Shown here: positions 47,501-59,500 of the stretch, one piece after another
Numbering within the stretch: the first letter of the stretch is position 1
Layout of the letters: each line of letters opens with the position of its first letter
From: Actinernus sp. WN-2022
Taxonomy: Eukaryota > Cnidaria > Anthozoa > Actiniaria > Actinernidae
DNA length: 64,000 nucleotides
Reading direction: 5' to 3'
NCBI GenBank assembly: GCA_030867875.1
Contig: JAOWCC010000019.1
Span: forward strand, 30,214,966 to 30,278,965
The notes under the pieces: model-generated
What the model was told of the DNA's origin: nothing
Databases searched by the model: none
What the model saw: the letters and a program-made list of their open reading frames with translations, nothing else
Translations under genes and position numbers: made by a program

Positions 47501-50500
47501 ATGGTTTTGGTAAATACCCTGCGTGCCAGAGGCGTCAAAGATTTGCCGCAGTTTGCCGCAGTTAAAGAACACGTGATATCACGTGGGAATCCAAGATGGC
47601 GCGGGTTCACTAATTTACGGAGTTGAATCGAGAAAATGCTGCAAAGAAGAAAAGACAGATTATTGAGTACACTGTTTTCATCAATATCCAACTATCTACA
47701 ACGTAGTAAGAATACGCTATTGACAAATTCCATTCTAACATTGGAAAGCTACGCACACTTTGAGTTTGAGACAAAAATTCCCTGTTTGTACTATCAGCTT
47801 GATTTTACTTTGAGACGAAAATTCCCTGTGGAAACCATTCGTCAAGTACTGTCGGTAAGCTGTTGGTAAGCTGTCGGTAAGTGGTTGGTAAGCTCCGACC
47901 ACTTACCGACAACAAATTTACGGTGCAACTTGTTCACTTTAGCCGTAAATGGCAGGTATTTTCCACCTCCAATCGATTGTCGATCTTTCTAAAACTGCGT
48001 TTTTAAAGATAGCTTGCTCGCCAGCATCCATGGCAACGCCTTTCCCATGGGGATCACGAGCTCAATTGACCTATATCACTATGACGTCATATCAAAATAA
48101 TCTATTGTTCAAACGCTAAGGATCACGGTCGTGGGAGGGGGACAAAACAGGAAATCGCTATCAAATGCATTTTGAAGAACGTAGAATAGCGGTAACAGCC
48201 ACCAAATACGGTAAATATTGTGGGATAAACATTGATTCAGCTGATATCTGGAAACCAGACAATTCGAAGTTAAATTTTCCTCAGCAGAGCAGATTTAGTT
48301 CAAACTTCTATTGTTCAAGTCGATTCTGTCCCCCTCATAAACAAGCCGTGACGTCATAATGATATAGGGTAATTCTTTCGTTAATGAAGTATACGTACAA
48401 GTTTGCTTGTATACAGTACTTGTACAGCTCTTTTTGTCAGGTTTTAATTACATTTTCACTTAACGCCAGCCGCCGGTTTTCAACTCAAACCCTTCACAAT
48501 TTTGTCTCCAGTTAATGCGCTTTCGGTTTCTTGGTAAAGATATGATTGAAATAAAGTGTACCTAAATGAAATACAGGTATTTTCATGCATAAAAATGCAT
48601 TTTTATGTCGGAAAACCAAAATAATGTTGTGAGCATCTCAAGTGAAAGTCGTCGAGTTTCAGTCTAATTTTAGTTTGATTCCTATTCCCAATTCAGTTTA
48701 CTGCGCAATGGTTTTCTGGCACGTGGCGGGAATTTCAGCAAACTTTCAAACTGTTCAATATATTTTTACTATTTTCGTAAATGCTATGGTACATGTATTC
48801 AAAGACAATTCATTGCCCGACTCGGGAATTCCATGTTAAATTTCATCCATGGTAAATTTCACTTGAAAAAATCATATCCCACGAATCGCATTTTGCGTGA
48901 AACTATTTCCTCATCAAGCAATGAATTTACCAATAAAAACCCTAACCGTCAGTAACCATAAGCTCGCAGGTAAACAACGAGTGTGTGGGAATAATTTGTG
49001 GCTATTATAAGAGCTCACAGGTGAACATGCGAGATTTTCTCTATTCCACAAGGTTTGCCCTTGATTTAGCGCCATCTATTCTTCAATGGTCATTTAACAA
49101 CAACAACAACAACAATTTATTTACCCAATTCAAGAATTATATATATACATTTTGTTTCGACATGAATGGTAAAATTCTATCCAGAATAACTGTATAGGAA
49201 TTAAGCTATATAATCAAGCAGGATTTGCACTAATCCAAACCTAACCCATCCCATAAAACATACCCTAACCTCCAAAAACAAGTTCACAGGTAAACAACAA
49301 GTTCGGCTAAAGTGAACAAGTTGCACTGTAAATATGTTGTCGGTAAGTGGTCAGTAATAACAAATACGGCATTTTAATGAACTTCATAATAGTTATGAAC
49401 ATATTTGCTCATGAACCCAGCTAAAGTTTCATCAATTTGAATGTACATGATGTAATTGTAACTTTACATGTGTATTAATTCTGTAGGTGGTGACAGGATC
49501 AGAGACACCATCAAACTTGACTCAGATATTCTTGCTGAAATTGCTCAGTGCTTGAACAAAGCAATCCAAGGTCTTAAAGCTGGGTGGCGAGGACTTGGTA
49601 CACGCCTAGGAGTTAGAATTGAGATCTTAGAAGGTCTGGAGCCTCCAGATGAACAAGCCGTCCATAGTCCAACCAAGAAAATGATCTCATGGTTGGCATC
49701 TGCCAAGCCTCACACAAAGGTTGTGGATATTATCACTGCACTGGAAAAGATTCAACGCACTGATGCTATCAGGATAATATATAATTACATGTACACATAC
49801 CTTGAAGGTGAGTCTGAACATTAAATAATAGGCCTTTTGGTGCTCACATGCTGCCAGACGTGCTGATAAATCACTTTAATAACCTATGAATTGTGCTCGT
49901 GATCCCATGGGAAAAGCTTTACTGGATGGCAAACAAACTTTAAAACGCTGTTTAGGAAGCTCGACAATCGATTGGAGGTGGAAAATAGCAATTACAAACA
50001 GATGTCGCTAATAACACTTGCAATCTCGTACAAGATGCATGAGCGTACACCATTGCAGATTCTATTAAAAATAGGTCCACAAGGGGAAAAAAGTACTTGA
50101 GCAATTATTTGTGATCCGATAGATCGATATCGATATCGACCAATCCCTTATTTTCCACGGCTTCACAAAGTCACTGACTTGGCGAATTCGAACCTTCCAT
50201 ACATTTGGACTCAAGATAGATATTAAGACTTTATGTTAACTTGCTAAATCCACCAAACTAAGACTGCTTACTCTTATGCCTGCCATTAATTCAGTTTTTT
50301 TGAGTAGTCACCTCAAAGCTGCATTTATTTAGAGCAAACTTGTATAACTTACATGTAGGTGCTTTTAAACTACAACTTTAATCATTTCATCCCGCAAAAT
50401 CCCTAGAGATAGCTCCTACATATTTCTGTCCTTGTGCGAACCTTGACTGGATTCCCACTGGTTTTAAACTCGAGTACGAAATAATCTTCGGCTAGCTGTC

Positions 50501-53500
50501 TCGACATATCACATGCATTGAAGCTGCTCTCACAAATTATGGGGTATTATAATCACTTGCTGTGAAAGATTGTAAGAGAATCAAGGGCACAGAATGAAAA
50601 AGGGGCCTGGTAGCCTAGTTACATGTAGTTCACTGTAGTCCTTTATTTTATGTTATTTCATAGAATCATGAGCTCTCATCTAAAATTGGTTATAGTGCCT
50701 GATGCCTTTCGGACAAGAGCAGCAACTCTGTCTCTATTGGCGAAAGTTATATTCTATACATCCATTCTAAAACGTTTCTTAAATTCTTAAATTTGTACAT
50801 ATGTGTGCAAATACCATGTGTGAACTGCATGTGTGTGTTTATACCCTGTCGTATACGTATATATATATATCATTTTTAATCGTATTCTTTCATATATGAC
50901 CACATCAGCAATTGTGCTGTGTTTAAACAAAATTAATCGTGTTTAAATAAAGGTTTTTGTATTGTATTGTTAGTAAGTCAGCCATCATGTACATTCTGTT
51001 TATTTCAATGTGAGACAGTCGATCATTTCTTTGTTGAGTGTATAGAGTAAAACAAAAAATATTTTGCAATAAGAACCTGGCTTGAACTGTTTGATGTCAA
51101 ACTACCCAAGTCTAATTTGATAAATATTATTTTAGGTGTTGATGAGCAACCAGTTAATTACATTATTTTATTGTTCAAACTAAGTTTCTATAGAGCAAGA
51201 GAGAAAGGACATACAATCCCTTCCTTAAACCATTAAAAAATATATTATCATATTACGAAAAAAATATTGAATTTAAATTGGCAAAAGAAAAGCAAAGCAA
51301 AAGCTTACCTTCCACTTTGATAAGTGGAAAAATATATCGAATGCATCGTCCCAAAGAGATTAAAAAGAATGTTAATGTGGTTTTTAAGAAGATAGTTGCA
51401 GTTTTATTATGTATTATCTATTTTTTTTATGTCTTCCATCTTTTTTTCTTTTCATTTCTTGTATTTGTATTGTATTGCGTTATTATTATTAGTAAGCTAT
51501 TAAGTGTAACTGTTTGTATTAGTAACTTAAAGTGCCTATGAAGTGAAAAAATAGACCCTGTTTTCATTTTATTTTATTAAATTTTAGTGTTCCCTAAGTC
51601 ATCTTGTGCAATTAAAAATAAATTTGGAGAGCGCAAACATTTTTTTATTTCCTGTCGAAGTCAGGCATAATTGTCAAAATCATGCGACAATTTTTATGCT
51701 GTTAATGTCTGGTAATTACATGCGAGACGTCAAGTGGTTTGCACATTTATATTAACAAAAGTAAAAATAAGGCCGACGGCAAGGATTCTTTCAGAAAAAA
51801 AACGTGACAGTTGGCAAGGCTACTCAAGTAATACATATTTAGAATAAAAATTAGACAAAAAAACGAACTATATTTTGTTTTATATACGAAGATAAATATT
51901 AATATGCAAACCACTTGACGTCACGCATGTAATTAGCATTTCATTAACGGCATAAAAATTGTCGCATGATTTTGACAATTATGCCTGATTTCGACAGGAA
52001 AATTATTTTTAATTGCACAAGATGACTTAGGGAACACTAAAATTTAATAAAATAAAAATAAAAACAGGGTCGATTTTTTTCACCTCATAGGCACTTTTAA
52101 GGCAGGTTACTGAAAAAGGTGATTTATTTTATATCCCTGTAGAGTCAGCAGATGAAGTCGAGGGATATTCTCCTACAGTGAGCTATGCTCCAATGGATGC
52201 AAGTGCTGTCTCTTACCCTCCATACGGGACCCAGGTCACTGACTCAGTGCCCAGTGAGTGTCATGTGGAATGCATTTCACTAAGAGAAAACATAATATGC
52301 CCAGGGCCCTATCTCCCACATGGATCGACTCTGTTCTTTGTCTTTCTCCCAATGGTGCTTGTAGTTAAGGTTACCGGATACCTTCAGGGTCCGTTTCCAG
52401 TCTAAATTACGTAGCGCCTCGAGGAAACATCGTAGATAAATCATCCATGTATCATTTTAAAGCTTATAAAATTGGCTACAAGAATACATAAAAAGTATTG
52501 AGTTCTTTGAAAATCTCGAATTTTCCGCGATCCCGTTACTCCGATCTAGTGAGATGGCTTTCAGAAGCTCCGACTCCGAAAATATTTTAAAGTTTAAAAA
52601 TCTGTTTGCTTTGTCGCATTTCAGACGAATCGTATTACAAAGGGTGTCGGGGAATGTTAAAATTCGATTTAGTTCAAAAGTTATCATGTTCTTCGTGAAA
52701 AGGCGAAAACATGCGAGAAACGCCGGCAAGAGCTCTCTTTTTAGAATTTCCCAATTCCCCGACATCCTTTTGCAGCTGCGATATCAATTGACATTTTGTG
52801 AAAATTTCACACAAATCTAATAAATTCCTCTTGAGTGGGAGCTTTTTTAAAACTCTATTTTGGTTGATAATCGAAACGTAGAAAATAGCACTTCAAAAAA
52901 ATTAGCCGTCTGTCCTGCGTGGATTTGAAGCCCCGCCTCTCTAACAATTAGCGAGCTCTTGGCCAATCATTTCTCATCACAGTTCAACTATCTGTCAAGA
53001 TTTCCCGTCAATGTCGATTTCCGATCAAAGCTGCGCGCCGCATCGAGAAAATGTGAATATAGCCGGTTGTTCTAGTTCTCTTGTGTGACTTGAAAAATAG
53101 GAAAGACAAAAAGACCTCGAGGGACAAAGCCAAGGTGAACACCTAGAGACGCCTTGAATGCCAGCATAGTTTAATAGTACAGGAGACAGCGATTTGCAGG
53201 CGTCTGAAACAGCACTCGTTTCAAGCGATTCAGAGTCACCGTCAGACTTTACGTTTCCATCTAAGCTTTCTTGGCCCGGGTTTCTTGGAAACACATATTC
53301 TCTGGGCTGGCTCCTATCAATTCTTCTTTTATTATGTTCAGATGTGGACAACTCGGCAACTACGAACCCTTGTCGGGTTTTGCGAGGACTTCTATTTGGC
53401 TCGTAGTCGTATGCATTGTTTGGCCATGTTTTGCTTTGCTTTTTTCTTTGTTTTCCAAGCTAAGGACATCCTGCTTGCTTTTTGGAAGACATAAGGCCAA

Positions 53501-56500
53501 CAACCGATGGAATTATGGAATTGTGTGTGGAAAAACATTTCTCAATAAACGTCAACATGAATTTAATATGCGCTAGCTTTCCCCACACCGTCGTTACGGG
53601 CGAGTGAGCACTTGTCATGTGTTTATTGATCTGCTGTCAATCAGAATATTTTACTTCGGGTTAAAAACTTACTTTTGGTATTTCTCCGTCAATATATTTT
53701 TTTTGAACGGAGTTTTTGGGATATGATAAACTACTACTAAATCAGGTACATTTCTGTGCGAAAAAAAAATCTTCCCCATCTTTTTCGTTTTGAAGGTATC
53801 CGGTAACCTTAAGAGAAATTCGCATGCGTTTTCCATCTGTTTACTCTGGGAGCCAGAATGTGACAGCGCTGAATAACAATCTCGTACACAGACCTCATTT
53901 ACTGAATAACGTGATGCGCGTAGACTAGGGACGACTGCGCGTATACAAAAAATGGCGGAAATTTAGCTTCATGTTTTGCTGGAAGGATAAGATTCAAATA
54001 CTCAGACCATTTCCTCCAGAAACTGAGAAACACAATCTGTGTTGGACAAAGTAAAAATAAAGCCGAACGGCAAGGCTTCTTTGAAAAAAAACGTGACAGA
54101 TGTCAAGTAATACATATTTAGAATGAAAGTTAGACAAAAAAAGCACTGCATTTTGTTTTATTTACGAAGACAAATATAAATGTGCAAACCAACTGACGTC
54201 ATGCATGTGATTAACGTATCTTTAACGGCATAAAAATGTCGCATGATTTTGACAATTATGCCTGACTTCTACACGAAAAACAATGCTGTTCGCGTTCTCA
54301 AAATTTATTTTTAATTGCACAGAATGAAGTAGGGAAGACTAAAATTTAGTAAAATAAAATAAAAATAGGGTCGATTTTAACCCGTGGATGCATTGATTTT
54401 CATTTCCGAATGTGCCGTATCCGCGTATCCTTTTATGTTCGGAATATGTTCGGGTTATGCGATTTTCATGGATAACTCGCTTAATATTACTGGCAGGTGA
54501 CTCATACCTGGACAGACATGGTAGTGGGTCCCCACAAATCACTTAGTGGTGATGACGTAATGATGTCGTTCATCGGTCACGTAATTTTTAGTATATGCCA
54601 AAATACCTCGCTGACCATCCGCGAGTAGCCCTTAGGGGCCCTATTTTTTCACTTCATAGGTACTTTAAAGGAGCTCGGTAATGGTTACACGCATGGTTAC
54701 TAAGCCACCCAAACTTGGAAAAGTGAGGCAACGTTTTCAAGTTTAGATTTCGAATAAGACGAACTCAGGGATTGTCACAAGCTGATTCATTCAGCCTATA
54801 TCTACCATAACCATCTCTCAGTTTAGTGCTCTCGAAGCCATTATGTTAGGGTATTTAGTTGTTCACTTTTCATATTTAGTAGAAATGTTCGAATTCATAT
54901 TGAGATGTAGTTTTAATTAAGTTAGATTTTGAAATGGCATCGACAATACCTTTCAATGGCCGCTCAATTGCCAACTTGCCATGGTGGATGAAGGAAACAA
55001 ATGACCGAAGAACGTAGGTTTTAAAGAGCCCGAAAGTCTCTTTAACAACAAAAGGTAAAACATTTAAACCTGGTATCCAGGGTAACATGACTGATGAGAA
55101 GTGCCTCATATCCTGCTGGTTTGATGATAAAGAATGTATATCATAGTCTTTCATAGCAATAAATGCATTAAAAAGACAGCTCAAAAGTTCTTACAATGTA
55201 CATGTATTTCCCTTCCGTAGCAAACTTGAGACCCAAAACGTATAAGAACCATGGGTTTGGTTTCCCACAAGGACCAAAGTTTTTAACTGGACGCAGTACA
55301 GACAGACAAAACCTAACGTCGTACCTGGTTGACAGTGAGTGTCGCATGGTTGTTGTCTACGCACCTCCAGGCTTTGGCAAGACGACGTTGGTTGTCCAAA
55401 CTGCTCATGACCTCATTAATCAGTACGACATCTTTGCTGTTTACATAAACTCCAGACATGTCTATTGTATTGATGATTTAGCAGTGAAGATCCTGGAAGC
55501 GTACGGTACCATGTATAACAATAAAAACCCTGTTCCACAAGCCTTGAGACTCTTGGAGACTTTTGGCAGAGAAACTGTTCTCATCATAGAAAACTTGGAC
55601 AACATGTTACATGCTCGAGACACACCTTCACGTATGGGCTTGCCTAACACACCGTCGATACCCAGTATTTCCCTTGGGGCATCTTCATTGCAAGTTTCTT
55701 TTAGCTTTGACAGAAATAGTGACGATCAAGCCTTTCGGAACTTTGTTCAAGACATAGCAGAGTGCTGCCCAAGAGTTCATCTAGTTGTCACATCATGGGA
55801 GAGATTAGACTTCTTTAGTTTCACAGTACAGCATCACGAGTTAGAACCACTAGATGAGAAGGACTCTGTTGAACTCCTAATGCACCGCAGTGAGGGTGCT
55901 CTAGAAGAGGACAAGGCAGCACAAATAGCAATATGTTGTGGTGGGATACCCTTGTTGCTATGTGCTTCTGTGGTTACGCTACTGAAAATGCAGAGTGATA
56001 TTCAGGATATTCCTCCCACAGAATTGCTGAACATATTAAGCCCTACATCACTGCCTCCAGAACAACGTATGAAACACTGTCTGGGTATTTGCTTTGATAG
56101 GATGGATCAGGCCTTACAGGAACTACTCATCACTCTCTCTGTGTTTCCTGACAACTTCACGATGTCCCAGCTGAAGACTCTTACAATTGGAACTGAGGTG
56201 TCTGAAACACTACTTCAGGAACGGCTGTTTGCGTTAAAGCATAAATATTGCTTCATTCGCTGTGACACATTATTGAATACATACACATGTCATTCTGTCA
56301 TGAGGTCATTTGGCATCACCAAAGCCTGCAATGACTCGTACTACAAACCCATGTTTGAAGCAGCAAGAAAGAAGTTCATTTATTACTACTTAGATGCACT
56401 CCTATCAAATGACAGGCAGTTCTTCAGCCACAAATCCAAGTCTGCAATGACTAAGTACCGCCGGGAAAGAGAGAACATCAGGCAGATAATCCAGTGGTGC

Positions 56501-59500
56501 ATCACAGACACGACATTGGATAGCAAGGTAAAGTTCTTGTGTATTGACGCCTTTGTTGTGTCATCGATGTTCCTGGTCAAAGTAATGACGGACATGGAGT
56601 TTGAACGACTCTTTTCCAAATTAGCGCAGCTGTGTAAAAATGATGGGGACAGTAAACGAAGGAGTGACTGTCTGACTTGTCAAGGTGCCAAGATGGTGAT
56701 CAACTGCATGTGCTGTGGACAACTGTGTTATATTCATCTGGAAAGAGCCATTAGATGCTTAGAAAAAGCTGACAACCTTATTATGAAGTTACAGAAACCC
56801 TACTTTAACTTCACTGATGCCAATTACAAGAGGACAAGAGCACTGTTCCTTAGTAAGTATGGCAGGTGTTTGGTGAGAAGGGGAGATTGGTTGAAGGGTT
56901 TCGACCTTATCGAGAAAGCGATAAAGAAATGCGAATGCTGGAAGGATTCTGCTGAGAAGAAGGAAGTTGTCACGCTTGCAGCATGTCATGATGATTTGGC
57001 AGGTTTGTAAAACCTAATCAAATGTCTTATGTATAAATGTGGCAGTTAGTACATACGTGGGTGTAGCCAGCCAATATGCCTGGGCCTACGATTATTTTGG
57101 AATATTTATTACAGTATGCAAAATAAAATGATATATAATTAAAGAGAAACACTTTCCTGGCATATTTAGAAGTTGAAAAAATTAAGTAAAAAAGACAAAG
57201 GGACAGGCAAATACATTTGCGAGAGTCGAAGTCTAAACATTTCCCGAGGGGGCATGCCTCCAGACTCCTTGGGGTGGGTCTCCCGGGTTGACTGTGTGGG
57301 TCAGCAACTTTATTACAATCTGGGGCCAACACATTAATTGTGTTTGGAAGGAAAGGCATAGGTAATTGGAAGGGATGTACTGTCACTAGACTGATTAACC
57401 AAAGTTTAGCCTAGCAAAAACAAAAGATTGCCTCGCTCTGAATCCAAGATGGCCACCGAGTGAAGGGTGAATTGCATTCCACTCAGTTCTGTTACCATAA
57501 CATATATAGTCGTTCTATCTAAACCTGTTATTATTATACTTATATCTGTAGCGGCTAAAGGCTATTGTGGTAAACATACGGACGCAATCGATATACGAAC
57601 AAACCACGTGCTGCCCATCTACGAGAAAGTTCTCGGGGATCACCACTTCACATCCAGTGTATACAGCCACATCGCCAGCAGCTACTTAGAGCTGGGGAAT
57701 TACAGCAAAGCCATCGAGTTCAACTCGAAGGCACTAGAGTGCAGACGATCCATACTGAGTGATCACCAAGACACGGCCCGTTCACTGTTTGACATGGGAG
57801 TTACCTTCTCGGCACAAGGTCAGCCTCAGTGGGAGAGGAAAGTGGGAGAAGGAAAGTGTGAGAGGAAAGTGTGAGAGAGGAAAGTGTGAGAGAGGAAAGT
57901 GTGAGAGAGGAAAGTGTGAGAGAGGAAAGTGTGAGAGAGGAAAGTGTGAGAGAGGAAAGTGTGAGAGAGGAAAGTGTGAGAGAGGAAAGTGTGAGAGAGG
58001 AAAGTGTGAGAGAGGAAAGTGTGAGAGAGGAAAGTGTGAGAGAGGAAAGTGTGAGAGAGGAAAGTGTGAGAGAGGAAAGTGTGAGAGAGGAAAGTGTGAG
58101 AGAGGAAAGTGTGAGAGAGGAAAGTGTGAGAGAGGAAAGTGTGAGAGAGGAAAGTGTGAGAGAGGAAAGTGTGAGAGAGGAAAGTGTGAGAGAGGAAAGT
58201 GTGAGAGAGGAAAGTGTGAGAGAGGAAAGTGTGAGAGAGGAAAGTGTGAGAGAGGAAAGTGTGAGAGAGGAAAGTGTGAGAGAGGAAAGTGTGAGAGAGG
58301 AAAGTGTGAGAGAGGAAAGTGTGAGAGAGGAAAGTGTGAGAGAGGAAAGTGTGAGAGAGGAAAGTGTGAGAGAGGAAAGTGTGAGAGAGGAAAGTGTGAG
58401 AGAGGAAAGTGTGAGAGAGGAAAGTGTGAGAGAGGAAAGTGTGAGAGAGGAAAGTGTGAGAGAGGAAAGTGTGAGAGAGGAAAGTGTGAGAGAGGAAAGT
58501 GTGAGAGAGGAAAGTGTGAGAGAGGAAAGTGTGAGAGAGGAAAGTGTGAGAGAGGAAAGTGTGAGAGAGGAAAGTGTGAGAGAGGAAAGTGTGAGAGAGG
58601 AAAGTGTGAGAGAGGAAAGTGTGAGAGAGGAAAGTGTGAGAGAGGAAAGTGTGAGAGAGGAAAGTGTGAGAGAGGAAAGTGTGAGAGAGGAAAGTGTGAG
58701 AGAGGAAAGTGTGAGAGAGGAAAGTGTGAGAGAGGAAAGTGTGAGAGAGGAAAGTGTGAGAGAGGAAAGTGTGAGAGAGGAAAGTGTGAGAGAGGAAAGT
58801 GTGAGAGAGGAAAGTGTGAGAGAGGAAAGTGTGAGAGAGGAAAGTGTGAGAGAGGAAAGTGTGAGAGAGGAAAGTGTGAGAGAGGAAAGTGTGAGAGAGG
58901 AAAGTGTGAGAGAGGAAAGTGTGAGAGAGGAAAGTGTGAGAGAGGAAAGTGTGAGAGAGGAAAGTGTGAGAGAGGAAAGTGTGAGAGAGGAAAGTGTGAG
59001 AGAGGAAAGTGTGAGAGAGGAAAGTGTGAGAGAGGAAAGTGTGAGAGAGGAAAGTGTGAGAGAGGAAAGTGTGAGAGAGGAAAGTGTGAGAGAGGAAAGT
59101 GTGAGAGAGGAAAGTGTGAGAGAGGAAAGTGTGAGAGAGGAAAGTGTGAGAGAGGAAAGTGTGAGAGAGGAAAGTGTGAGAGAGGAAAGTGTGAGAGAGG
59201 AAAGTGTGAGAGAGGAAAGTGTGAGAGAGGAAAGTGTGAGAGAGGAAAGTGTGAGAGAGGAAAGTGTGAGAGAGGAAAGTGTGAGAGAGGAAAGTGTGAG
59301 AGAGGAAAGTGTGAGAGAGGAAAGTGTGAGAGAGGAAAGTGTGAGAGAGGAAAGTGTGAGAGAGGAAAGTGTGAGAGAGGAAAGTGTGAGAGAGGAAAGT
59401 GTGAGAGAGGAAAGTGTGAGAGAGGAAAGTGTGAGAGAGGAAAGTGTGAGAGAGGAAAGTGTGAGAGAGGAAAGTGTGAGAGAGGAAAGTGTGAGAGAGG

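Larger units (their letters stand above)
45518..47944. mobile_element. 2.4-kb DNA transposon remnant with 9-bp TSD and subterminal repeats
   Basis: GGCTAAAGTGAACAAGTTGC then ACCGTAAAT at 45518 is complementary to the right end at 47944. The exact direct duplication GTAAATGGC flanks it (45509-45517, 47945-47953). Nine bases suggest a Mutator-like element. Subterminal GTCGGTAAGTGG and GTTGGTAAGCT tandem words fill 45552-45722 and 47848-47892. No transposase is readable. It contains the nested element at 45777-47155. Confidence 0.85.

Noticed and set aside
45150..49260. CCCTAACC words as interstitial telomere repeats
   Set aside because: Only single or double degenerate copies occur, scattered with other text (also near 5090 and 36060). 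They are too short to be called telomeric arrays.
52457..53576. ORFs of 88-108 codons inside the TTAA element
   Set aside because: They conflict between frames and strands and none shows transposase motifs.
54876..55184. 102-codon minus-strand ORF (MSCLFNAFIAMKDYDIHSL...)
   Set aside because: Reasonable composition, but no recognised family. It lies antisense in intron 5 immediately before exon 6, with no supporting signals. I left it out rather than call a gene.
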